DNA of 11,134 nt, taken from NCBI GenBank assembly GCA_021200075.1, contig JAJQGZ010000002.1, positions 1-11,134 of the forward strand, in the 5' to 3' direction. Every line of letters starts with the position of its first letter. The first letter of the stretch is position 1. The position numbers were made by a program, and so were the translations under genes. Shown here one piece after another: positions 1 to 7,487 of the stretch. The DNA comes from Clostridiales bacterium. GTDB taxonomy: Bacteria; Bacillota; Clostridia; Oscillospirales; Acutalibacteraceae. The notes beneath the pieces were generated by a model. It was not told the DNA's origin. It ran no database searches and saw nothing but the letters and a program-made list of their open reading frames with translations.

Positions 1-32
1 CCACACACCCCACAGGGCGGCTTGCCGACAGA

Positions 33-3000
33 TCAGCAGTTGATTTTATATTCTTGTTTATTGATTTGTACGGGGCAGTCGATAACCCTGTTGCCGTCTA
101 TATTAACGGGTATTTTCTCGGGTGTAAGCTCCGCCTTGCCCATATCAACGGTGACTGAGGAAACCTTTGAATTTCTCGTAAAGAGGGAAAGGGTTTTTAT
201 TCCCGATGCGGTTTCAATCTTTATTTCATCTTTCTTTACAATATCGTTGTCGTAAAGGAATTTGCCCACGCATCTGATTGAATTGCCTGCCATTTTCCCC
301 TCTGAACCGTCGATGTTGAATATTCTCATTTTAACGTCGGCAATATCGCTGTCTTCGATAAGCACAATACCGTCTCCGCCTATTCCTCTGTGTCTGTCGG
401 AAAATTCAATTGCAAAGCTTTCCGGGCAGGTAATTATACCGCAACGGTTGTTGAAGAAAATGTAGTCGTCGCCGGTACCCTCCATTTTTGAAAATTTCAG
501 GATACCCTTTTCCTTACGCATACAATTTATGTCAACAAGCTCAGTGCTGGCTTGATTATAGCGTGAAGCGATAATATCCGCAAGAGCGTTGGCAGTGTCA
601 AGCGATGTTATCGTGGCAATGCCGAGCTGGTTTGCCCTGTTGTGGAGCTTGATATAATCGGCAATGGATTTTTTGTCGCTCTTGCCGGTGTATACGATAT
701 AGTCGAGCTTGCCCGATTCCACAAGCTGCATAATAGAGTCGTCTTCACGCAGTTTATTAACCACGCCTACCTCTATGCCGAGGTTTTCAATGGCCTTTGC
801 GGTTTCGGGAGTTGCCCATATTTTTGCGCCGAGGTCGTCAAGCTTTTTGGCAAGATTTACAATTTCAAATCTGTCCTGCCTTGTGACGGTTATCAGCACT
901 CCGTGTTCGTCGTTGCGCTGAAAATCCGTTTTAAACCCTGCGGATACAAGACCCTTGAACAAAGCCTCTTTGAGATTTTTGCCAACTCCGAGTACCTCGC
1001 CCGTAGATTTCATTTCGGGGCCGAGCTTGGAATTGACATCGTTTAATTTTTCAAAGCTGAATACGGGTACTTTAACCGCATAATACGGCGGCGTTGAATA
1101 AAGTCCCGTGCCGTAGCCGAGGTTTGTAAGCTTCTCTCCGACCATTATTTTGGTAGCAAGCTCAACCATAGGCACGCCGGTAACCTTGCTGATGTACGGA
1201 ATTGTTCTTGACGCTCTGGGATTTACCTCTATTACATAAAGCTCGTTTTGGCAAATCAGATACTGGATATTGACAAGACCTTTGGTCTTGAGCGAGAGTG
1301 CAAGCTTTACGGATATGTCGCATATTTTTTCAAGCATCATATCGTTGAGATTATACGGCGGATAAACGGCGATTGAATCGCCCGAATGTACGCCGGCTCT
1401 TTCAATATGCTCCATAATGCCCGGGATAAGCACATTTTCGCCGTCGGATATGCAGTCAACTTCAAGCTCCGTTCCCATCATATACTTGTCAACAAGCACG
1501 GGATTTTCAATACCCTGAGCAAGGATGATTTCCATATATTGTTCAACATCATCGTCCGTATATGCGATTGTCATGTTCTGTCCGCCGATAACATATGACG
1601 GACGGAGAAGAACAGGGTATTCAAGCCTTTTTGCCGCCGCAAGAGCCCACTCGAGCGTCATAACGCTTTCGCCCTTGGGTCTGAATATGTTGAACTCTTC
1701 AAGCAATTTGTCAAAGCGTTCCCTGTCCTCGGCAACATCAATTGATTCTGCACTTGTTCCGAGTATGGTAATGCCGTTTTCGTCAAGAAATTTTGTCAGC
1801 TTTATAGCGGTCTGACCGCCGAATGCAACAACAACGCCTATCGGGTTTTCCGCCTTGATGACATTCATAACATCTTCGTTTGTCAGCGGTTCAAAATAAA
1901 GGCGGTCGCCGGTGTCAAAGTCGGTTGATACCGTTTCCGGATTATTGTTAATCAGTATTACCTCGTAGCCGAGCTCCTTGAGCGTCCATACGCAGTGAAC
2001 GGAGGAATAGTCAAATTCAATACCCTGACCGATTCTTATCGAGCCCGAACCGAGAACGATTATTTTTTCCCTGCCGGATTGGCTGAGAGATCTCGCCTCG
2101 CAATGCTCGTCATATGTTGAATAGAAATACGGCGTTTGAGCGGAAAATTCGGCGGCGCAGGTGTCAACCATTTTGTATACGCAGTTGCGGTGATAGGCAA
2201 GGCTTTCTCCGCTTATTTTTTCAAGCGCCTTATCGGTGTAGCCGAGCTTTTTGCCCCTGATATACTGTTCGTTTGAGAGTACGCTGCCCTGAATTTCATT
2301 TTCATATTCGGCAAGGTTTAAAAGCTTTGCAAGGAACCATTCGTCAATCATCGTGATTTCATGGATTTCCTCGATTGAAATTCCGCTTTTAAGCGCTTTG
2401 AATACGGTGAAAAGCCTCATATCGTCCTGGTCGTGGAGCTTTTTGCGTATATCTGTATTGTCAAGCGATTTGCTGTTGAGAGTATCAAGCCCTATTTCGG
2501 CGCCTCTCACGGCTTTCATAACTGCCATTTCAAAGCTCGGAGCAATGCTCATAACTTCGCCCGTGGCTTTCATCTGAGTGCCGAGCTTGCGTGATGCGTT
2601 TACAAATTTATCAAAGGGCCATTTCGGCAGTTTAACTACAACGTAGTCGAGCGTCGGCTCAAAGCATGCGCAGGTCTTGCCGGTAATATCGTTCTTAATT
2701 TCGTCAAGAGTATAGCCGAGGGCGACTTTTGTAGTCACCTTGGCTATCGGGTATCCTGTCGCCTTTGATGCAAGAGCGGACGAACGGGAAACTCTCGGGT
2801 TTACTTCTATAACAGAGTATTCAAAGCTTTCGGGATTCAGCGCAAACTGACAGTTGCAGCCGCCCTCAATGCCAAGCTCCGTAATAATATCGAGCGACGC
2901 CGAACGGAGCATTTGATATTCCTTATCCGCAAGCGTTACAGCCGGAGCGATTACTATACTGTCGCCTGTATGTACTCCGACCGGATCGAAGTTTTCCATT

Positions 3001-3698
3001 GAACAAACGGCGATAACATTCCCAACGCTGTCTCGCATAACTTCAAATTCAATTTCTTTCCACCCGGCTATGTACCTCTCAACCAAAACCTGAGTAATGG
3101 GGGAGAGCATAAGTCCGTTTTTGGCTATTATTTCAAGCTCGTGTTCATCGTTGGCAACACCGCCTCCGGCTCCGCCGAGGGTGAATGCCGGGCGGATAAT
3201 TACCGGATAACCGATTTGAGCCGCAATTTCCTTTGCGTGTTCAACGGTGTATGCAATATCGCTTGGAACAACAGGCTGACCGATTTTAACCATAGTGTCA
3301 CGGAAAAGTTGCCTGTCTTCCGCCTTGTCAATCGCTTCTGCGTTTGTACCGAGCAGGGTAACTCCCATTTTGTCAAGCCAGCCGTCCTTGGCAAGCTGCA
3401 TACCGATTGTAAGACCCGTTTGCCCTCCGAGACCGCAGAGGATTGAATCGAGTCTTTCTTTTTCAATTATACGCTTAACGGTTTCCTCCGTCAGCGGTTC
3501 AAGGTAGATGTGGTCGGCGAGTGCCTTGTCGGTCATTATTGTTGCCGGGTTTGAATTTACCAGCACAACCTCTATGCCCTCGTCCTTGAGTACACGGCAC
3601 GCCTGTGCGCCGGCATAGTCAAATTCTGCGGCTTGCCCTATAACAATGGGACCGGAGCCTATCATAAGCACCTTTTTTATGTTCTTATTAAAAGGCAT
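33..3698 (-). CDS. carB: Carbamoyl-phosphate synthase large subunit fused to a DapF-like domain (possibly continuing past the window)
   Basis: This is the synthetase subunit that makes carbamoyl phosphate from bicarbonate, two ATP and ammonia channelled from CarA; the product feeds ArgF (and pyrimidines). Both halves of CarB are visible: the carboxyphosphate half (GSGPIVIGQAAEFDY near residue 14, IEVNPRVSRSSALA near 297) and the carbamate half (GSGSIRIGQGIEFDY near 550, VIEVNPRASRTIPYISK near 822). An MGS-like allosteric domain follows at about 930-1055. CarB normally ends near there (E. coli CarB is 1073 residues), but this frame continues through M1060 into about 162 residues of a DapF-like domain, giving 1221 residues. 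The start is firm: GGGAGG lies 9 bases before the ATG, and the carA stop overlaps it (TAATG). The MGS loop reads ATPETAK where ATxGTA is usual. The stop at 33-35 is doubtful (see findings). CarB identity is certain; the function of the tail is not. Confidence 0.95.
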   Translation of the reverse strand: MPFNKNIKKVLMIGSGPIVIGQAAEFDYAGAQACRVLKDEGIEVVLVNSNPATIMTDKALADHIYLEPLTEETVKRIIEKERLDSILCGLGGQTGLTIGMQLAKDGWLDKMGVTLLGTNAEAIDKAEDRQLFRDTMVKIGQPVVPSDIAYTVEHAKEIAAQIGYPVIIRPAFTLGGAGGGVANDEHELEIIAKNGLMLSPITQVLVERYIAGWKEIEFEVMRDSVGNVIAVCSMENFDPVGVHTGDSIVIAPAVTLADKEYQMLRSASLDIITELGIEGGCNCQFALNPESFEYSVIEVNPRVSRSSALASKATGYPIAKVTTKVALGYTLDEIKNDITGKTCACFEPTLDYVVVKLPKWPFDKFVNASRKLGTQMKATGEVMSIAPSFEMAVMKAVRGAEIGLDTLNSKSLDNTDIRKKLHDQDDMRLFTVFKALKSGISIEEIHEITMIDEWFLAKLLNLAEYENEIQGSVLSNEQYIRGKKLGYTDKALEKISGESLAYHRNCVYKMVDTCAAEFSAQTPYFYSTYDEHCEARSLSQSGREKIIVLGSGSIRIGQGIEFDYSSVHCVWTLKELGYEVILINNNPETVSTDFDTGDRLYFEPLTNEDVMNVIKAENPIGVVVAFGGQTAIKLTKFLDENGITILGTSAESIDVAEDRERFDKLLEEFNIFRPKGESVMTLEWALAAAKRLEYPVLLRPSYVIGGQNMTIAYTDDDVEQYMEIILAQGIENPVLVDKYMMGTELEVDCISDGENVLIPGIMEHIERAGVHSGDSIAVYPPYNLNDMMLEKICDISVKLALSLKTKGLVNIQYLICQNELYVIEVNPRASRTIPYISKVTGVPMVELATKIMVGEKLTNLGYGTGLYSTPPYYAVKVPVFSFEKLNDVNSKLGPEMKSTGEVLGVGKNLKEALFKGLVSAGFKTDFQRNDEHGVLITVTRQDRFEIVNLAKKLDDLGAKIWATPETAKAIENLGIEVGVVNKLREDDSIMQLVESGKLDYIVYTGKSDKKSIADYIKLHNRANQLGIATITSLDTANALADIIASRYNQASTELVDINCMRKEKGILKFSKMEGTGDDYIFFNNRCGIITCPESFAIEFSDRHRGIGGDGIVLIEDSDIADVKMRIFNIDGSEGKMAGNSIRCVGKFLYDNDIVKKDEIKIETASGIKTLSLFTRNSKVSSVTVDMGKAELTPEKIPVNIDGNRVIDCPVQINKQEYKINC
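36..521 (-). other. DapF-like (diaminopimelate epimerase family) N-terminal half fused to CarB, residues 1060-1221
   Basis: The C-terminal 162 residues of the CarB frame match the first half of diaminopimelate epimerase. The landmarks in order are KFSKMEGTGDDYIFF (about 1068-1082; family form KM.G.GNDF), DRHRGIGGDGIVLI (1101-1114), and FNIDGSEGKMAGNSIRC (1127-1143; family form FNADGSE..CGNG.RC). A further match is the stretch ending INKQEYKINC, which sits where DapF runs into its (V)S.GNPH motif. DapF is a pseudodimer with one catalytic cysteine in each half. Here the first is Ala1137 (GCA) and the binding Asn of GND is Asp1077 (GAC). The second half, with its GxCGTGAC-like motif, is not in the window. 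No ribosome binding site precedes M1060 and there is no stop between the domains, so this is a covalent fusion. It could be an inactive relative kept for regulation, or an enzyme of changed specificity. Confidence 0.8.
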
Positions 3699-4774
3699 TA
3701 TTTGTTACCTCCCATCATATCAATAAATCTGTCAAAAATAAATCTTGTGTCAAGCGGGCCGGAACACGCTTCCGGGTGGAACTGAACGGAAAATGCCATT
3801 TTATCCTCGTAATCCGCACCTTCGCAGGTTTGGTCGTTTGCGTTGATAAAGCTTACCTTTCCGCCGACTTCCTCAACTGATTCGTCAATAACCGCATATC
3901 CGTGGTTTTGTGAAGAGATAAAGGTTCGTCCGGTTTTAAGCTCCTTAACAGGCTGATTAACGCCCCTGTGACCGTATTTGAGCTTGGTGGTCTTTGCACC
4001 CTGACTGAGCGCAAGGAGCTGGTGACCCAGGCATATTGCAAATATCGGCTTTTTGCCGACAAGCTTTTTAAGCTCGCTTATAGCTTCGGTATTTTCTTCA
4101 GGATCTCCGGGGCCGTTTGAAAGCATAATTCCGTCCGGGTTGAGGGCGAGAATATCCTCCGCTTTTGTATCATACGGAACTATTGCCACATTGCAGCCAC
4201 GCTTGTTAAGCTCTCTTACTATATTTCGCTTGGTTCCGTAATCAATCAGCACAACATTGTATTTATGCTCGTGCGATGCGCTCATTGACGGCCTTGCACA
4301 GGAAACGCTTTTTACGGCATCGGTTACGGAATAAGCCTTGATTGCTTCCAAATCCGCTTTGCGTGGATCGTCGGTAATCATTGCGTTCATAACGCCCGAT
4401 TCTCTGATTATTTTTGTTATCTGCCTGGTGTCAACATCGTACACCCCGGGGATATTGTTCTTTTTGAGGTATTCGTCAAGCGTTTGATCGTATCTGAAAT
4501 TTGACGGATTGTCGCAGGGTTCGCGGACTATATATGCCGAAACTGCCGAGCGAGTGCTTTCCACATCTTCGTTTATAAAGCCGTAATTTCCTATAAGCGG
4601 AAATGTTTGCATAACTATCTGCCCGTAATAGCTCGGGTCGGTCAGCGTTTCAATATAACCGCACATACCGGTGGCAAATACAAGCTCGCCGATAACATCG
4701 CTTTCGGCTCCGAAGCGTTTGCCCTCAAAAATATCGCCGTTTGCAAGGCAAATGTAGATTTTATCGTCTTTCAT
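3698..4774 (-). CDS. carA: Carbamoyl-phosphate synthase small subunit (glutamine amidotransferase)
   Basis: CarA hydrolyses glutamine and passes ammonia through a tunnel to CarB. The N-terminal CPSase small-chain domain is at about 5-135 (ELVFATGMCGYIETLTDPSY, PGVYDVDTRQITKIIRE). The class I glutamine amidotransferase domain is at about 172-355, with LSNGPGDP at 218-225. The catalytic triad is Cys248 in AICLGHQ, His333 and Glu335 in QFHPEA. At 358 residues it is the normal length. The ATG is preceded by AAAAGGA about 6 bases upstream. It lies 67 bases after argF, separated by a strong hairpin, and its stop codon overlaps the carB start; the carB ribosome binding site sits inside its last codons. 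No residue needed for activity appears to be missing. Its place in the arg operon suggests that this copy supplies carbamoyl phosphate mainly for arginine. Confidence 0.97.
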   Translation of the reverse strand: MKDDKIYICLANGDIFEGKRFGAESDVIGELVFATGMCGYIETLTDPSYYGQIVMQTFPLIGNYGFINEDVESTRSAVSAYIVREPCDNPSNFRYDQTLDEYLKKNNIPGVYDVDTRQITKIIRESGVMNAMITDDPRKADLEAIKAYSVTDAVKSVSCARPSMSASHEHKYNVVLIDYGTKRNIVRELNKRGCNVAIVPYDTKAEDILALNPDGIMLSNGPGDPEENTEAISELKKLVGKKPIFAICLGHQLLALSQGAKTTKLKYGHRGVNQPVKELKTGRTFISSQNHGYAVIDESVEEVGGKVSFINANDQTCEGADYEDKMAFSVQFHPEACSGPLDTRFIFDRFIDMMGGNK

Positions 4775-4798
4775 AAATATCCTTTTACCCTAATTCAG

Positions 4799-4828
4799 AT
4801 AATACCGCACAAAGCTGTGCGGTATTAT
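4799..4828 (-). terminator. Strong hairpin between argF and carA (possible partial terminator or mRNA processing element)
   Basis: A perfect 13-bp inverted repeat (ATAATACCGCACA and its complement) surrounds a 4-base loop. It starts 13 bases after the argF stop and ends 24 bases before the carA start. In the transcribed (minus) direction the stem ends in UAUUAU but is followed by CUGAAUU, not a clean U-run, so full termination is unlikely. The T-rich tail is on the plus-strand side, where no gene ends. It may reduce or time carAB transcription relative to argCJBDF, or protect or process the mRNA. No promoter was recognised between the hairpin and carA. Confidence 0.5.
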
Positions 4829-4841
4829 TTTCGTTACTTTA

Positions 4842-5744
4842 TTATCCTAATAAATTTACAAGCACTGCCTTTTGAGCGTGGAGTCTGTTCTCCGCCTCGT
4901 CGAAAATTTCATCTGCGTGATTTTCAAAAACTTCGGCGGTGATTTCCTCACCTCTGTGAGCAGGCAAACAGTGAAGCACCATAGCGTCTTTATCGGCAAT
5001 GGAAAGTACATCGTCGTTAATTTGATAATCGGCGAACACCTTTTCTCTCTGCACCTTTTCGTCCTCCTGTCCCATTGACGCCCAAACATCGGTGTAAAGC
5101 ACATCTGCGTCCTTGGCACATTCTGCAATATTGTCGCTGCAAGTGAAATCGCCGTTTTCCTTTGCCCATTTCATAATCTCGCTGTCGGGTTCGTATCCGG
5201 CAGGGCAGGCGACTGCACAGCTCATACCCATTTTGACTGCGCCTACTATAAGGCTGTTTGCCATATTGTTTCCGTCGCCGATGAAGCAGAGCCTTAAGGA
5301 ATCAAAGCTTTTCTTGTATTCCCTGATTGTCATAAGGTCGGCAAGCACCTGGCACGGATGGCAATAATCGGTAAGACCGTTTATAATCGGTATGCTGCCG
5401 TAAAGCGCAAGGTCTTCCACCTCTTTTTGCTCAAAGGTTCTTATCATAATTCCGTCAAGATAACGGGAAAGAACTCTTGCGGTATCCTGCACCGGCTCGC
5501 CCCTGCCTATCTGCAAATCCCTGTTTGACAGGAATAATGCCTGACCTCCGAGCTGGTACATACCGGTTTCAAAGCTTACTCTTGTCCTGGTAGAGCTTTT
5601 TTGAAAAATCATACCGAGGGTTTTGCCCTCAAGATGATGGTGCTTTATACCGTGCTTCAGCTCGTATTTGAGCTGGTCGGCAAGATTTAATATGTCCAAA
5701 ATATCGTGTTGGGACAAATCCTGTAATTTTAGTAAGTGCTTCAT
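4842..5744 (-). CDS. argF: Ornithine carbamoyltransferase
   Basis: ArgF transfers the carbamoyl group from carbamoyl phosphate to ornithine to give citrulline in the cytoplasm, normally as a trimer. The carbamoyl-phosphate loop is SSTRTR at 50-55 and the second phosphate-binding motif is HPCQ at 129-132. The ornithine-side motifs DVWASMGQ (219-226) and HCLPAHRG (258-265) separate it from aspartate carbamoyltransferase. At 300 residues it is at the short end of the family's usual range, with no motif lost. The ATG is preceded by AAAGGA 7 bases upstream. It follows argD by 24 bases, so the two are co-transcribed and probably translationally close. It is the meeting point of the ornithine branch and the CarAB branch of the operon. 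Confidence 0.97.
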   Translation of the reverse strand: MKHLLKLQDLSQHDILDILNLADQLKYELKHGIKHHHLEGKTLGMIFQKSSTRTRVSFETGMYQLGGQALFLSNRDLQIGRGEPVQDTARVLSRYLDGIMIRTFEQKEVEDLALYGSIPIINGLTDYCHPCQVLADLMTIREYKKSFDSLRLCFIGDGNNMANSLIVGAVKMGMSCAVACPAGYEPDSEIMKWAKENGDFTCSDNIAECAKDADVLYTDVWASMGQEDEKVQREKVFADYQINDDVLSIADKDAMVLHCLPAHRGEEITAEVFENHADEIFDEAENRLHAQKAVLVNLLG

Positions 5745-5768
5745 TTTGCTGTCCTTTTGTTTTGCTGA

Positions 5769-7487
5769 TTATTCGTCTTCGGTTTCTTCCTCGGCTTTGG
5801 CTTCTTCCTCAACTTCGGATTCTTCCTCAACTTCGGATTCCTCTACCTCTGCTTCGATGATTTCCTCGTCCTCGTCGGGTTCGTTTTCTTTTGTTTCAAG
5901 AGCTTCTTTTTGCAGTTCTATCTCTGTTTTCATTCCGACAATATCATCGGAATCTATCAAGGAAAATCCTTCTTCTTCATCTTCAATTTCCTTGCTTCCG
6001 AGAACTTCCTTGAGTATTTTCAAACCGCCGAACAATTCGTTTTCACGGATATTATAAGGCGGAAGCAGTCTGATTTTATCATTTGCGGTAAGTACAAGAA
6101 GACCCTTTTTAAAGCATTGGTTTGCAACAACCTGCGGGTCTTTTTCGGTCTTAATGCCTATCATAAGGCCCATACCGTTTACGGATTCTATTCCGTCAAC
6201 ATATGACAGATAGTTCATAATGGTTTTGCCCTTTGATTCTATTGTGCGCAGATAGTTGTCGTCAAGTCTTGCAACAACCGAGCAGGCACCTGCCGCACAA
6301 ACCGGATTACCGCCGAATGTAGAACCGTGGGAACCGTGGTTGACGATATTCTCCGTCTTTTTGCCGAAGAGGGCAGCGCCTATCGGCAGACCGTTGCCGA
6401 GTCCCTTCGCTGTGGTGACAATATCCGGTTCAACATCGTAATACTCGTAGCAGAAAAATTTGCCGGTTCTTCCTATACCGGTCTGCACTTCGTCCACAAC
6501 CATAAGAATATCTCTTTTCTTACAGATGTCCGCAATTGCTTTTACAAATTCATAGTTGAGCGTTACCAATCCGCCCTCGCCCTGTATGCACTCAAACATA
6601 ATTGCGCATACATCCTTTTGCACCATTTTGTACAAAGCGGTGATGTCGTTTGCGGGGCAGTATCTGAATCCGGGTGTGTATGTTTCAAAATCAGCCGGGT
6701 GGAAAATATCCTGACCTGTTGCCGAAAGGGTGTTAATCGTCCTGCCGTGGAAAGAGTTATTGAGGGTTATTATGGTATTTCTTCCGGGGCCGTATTTTTT
6801 GTACGAATATTTCCTTGCAAATTTAATTGCACATTCGTTTGCTTCTGCTCCGCTGTTGGAGAAGAATACTTTTTTCATCACGCCGTCTGTTCTTTCGCAA
6901 AGTAATTTTGCAAGCTTTGCGCCCGGCTCTGTGTAATAAAGGTTGCTTGTATGCTGAATCAGCCTTAACTGCTTGATAACTTCATTTTGCCACAACGGGT
7001 CGCAGGCGCCGAATGAGTTTACGCCGATACCCGATGTGAAGTCGATATAGCTTCTTCCGCTCACGGATTCAAATGTGGCGACATTTCCGCTCTTTACAAC
7101 AAGACCGTAACGGTTATAAGCATGGGCAATATACTTTGTGTCCGTGTTCTTTATATTATCCAAAGGCTTTATTTTTTCAATATAATTCTTGCCGACCCTC
7201 GGAGTTTTTACTACATATGTATTAATTTCCTCGGGCAGGATACGGTCGCTCGGCGCAAGGCTCATATCCTCTATAGCCGGCACACCGGGTTCTCCGTGCT
7301 TGCCCGCTTTGCGATGCACACGGTTTTTGCGGTTCTTCTTGCTGTTTTTCGGTATAGAAGAACTCTGTGCGGTATTGCTTTGTTCTTTATCCTGATTTGT
7401 TGTGTTTTCGGTTATGTTGTTATCCTTTTCCACTTTTCTTATATCCCTCTTATTATCTGCTTCTGAACATTGTTCCCATACCCTCAT
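5769..7487 (-). CDS. argD: Acetylornithine aminotransferase with unusual N- and C-terminal extensions
   Basis: ArgD is a PLP enzyme that converts N-acetylglutamate semialdehyde and glutamate to N-acetylornithine; in some bacteria it also acts on succinyl-diaminopimelate precursors. The class III aminotransferase body spans about 113-496. It has SNSGAEANECAIKFARKY (210-227), the PLP-ring aspartate D332 in VDEVQTGIGRTG, and the PLP lysine K361 in TTAKGLGNGLPIGA. The body is the usual length, but 572 residues in total is about 170 too many. Residues 1-112 are polar and lysine/arginine-rich (KKNRKNRVHRKAGKHGEPG at 50-68). Residues 497-572 are acidic (EEESEVEEEAKAEEETEDE at the end). The ATG at 7487 has GGAG 10 bases upstream and overlaps argB by 35 bases. 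A GTG at 7433 (codon 19), with AGAGGG 11 bases upstream, is an alternative that avoids the overlap. An internal ATG at codon 75 has no well-placed ribosome binding site. Confidence 0.93.
   Translation of the reverse strand: MRVWEQCSEADNKRDIRKVEKDNNITENTTNQDKEQSNTAQSSSIPKNSKKNRKNRVHRKAGKHGEPGVPAIEDMSLAPSDRILPEEINTYVVKTPRVGKNYIEKIKPLDNIKNTDTKYIAHAYNRYGLVVKSGNVATFESVSGRSYIDFTSGIGVNSFGACDPLWQNEVIKQLRLIQHTSNLYYTEPGAKLAKLLCERTDGVMKKVFFSNSGAEANECAIKFARKYSYKKYGPGRNTIITLNNSFHGRTINTLSATGQDIFHPADFETYTPGFRYCPANDITALYKMVQKDVCAIMFECIQGEGGLVTLNYEFVKAIADICKKRDILMVVDEVQTGIGRTGKFFCYEYYDVEPDIVTTAKGLGNGLPIGAALFGKKTENIVNHGSHGSTFGGNPVCAAGACSVVARLDDNYLRTIESKGKTIMNYLSYVDGIESVNGMGLMIGIKTEKDPQVVANQCFKKGLLVLTANDKIRLLPPYNIRENELFGGLKILKEVLGSKEIEDEEEGFSLIDSDDIVGMKTEIELQKEALETKENEPDEDEEIIEAEVEESEVEEESEVEEEAKAEEETEDE
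5803..5838 (-). repeat. 18-bp perfect tandem duplication inside the argD acidic tail
   Basis: Two identical 18-base units (5803-5820 and 5821-5838) lie head to tail and in frame, each encoding the six residues S-E-V-E-E-E in the C-terminal tail of ArgD. The surrounding tail is built of similar glutamate-rich steps. An exact in-frame duplication of this kind suggests that the tail grows or shrinks by replication slippage. Confidence 0.85.

Noticed and set aside
519..521. Separate dapF gene starting at M1060
   Set aside because: No ribosome binding site in the preceding 20 bases and no stop codon for CarB before it, so independent translation is not supported.
3200..3466. An 88-codon minus-strand frame inside carB
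   Set aside because: It lies wholly within the strongly conserved carB sequence in another frame, has a biased K/R/S content and no ribosome binding site; it is a shadow frame.
6327..6905. A 192-codon plus-strand frame opposite argD
   Set aside because: It is antisense to the conserved aminotransferase body, shows no recognisable family, and is explained by codon bias of argD on the other strand.
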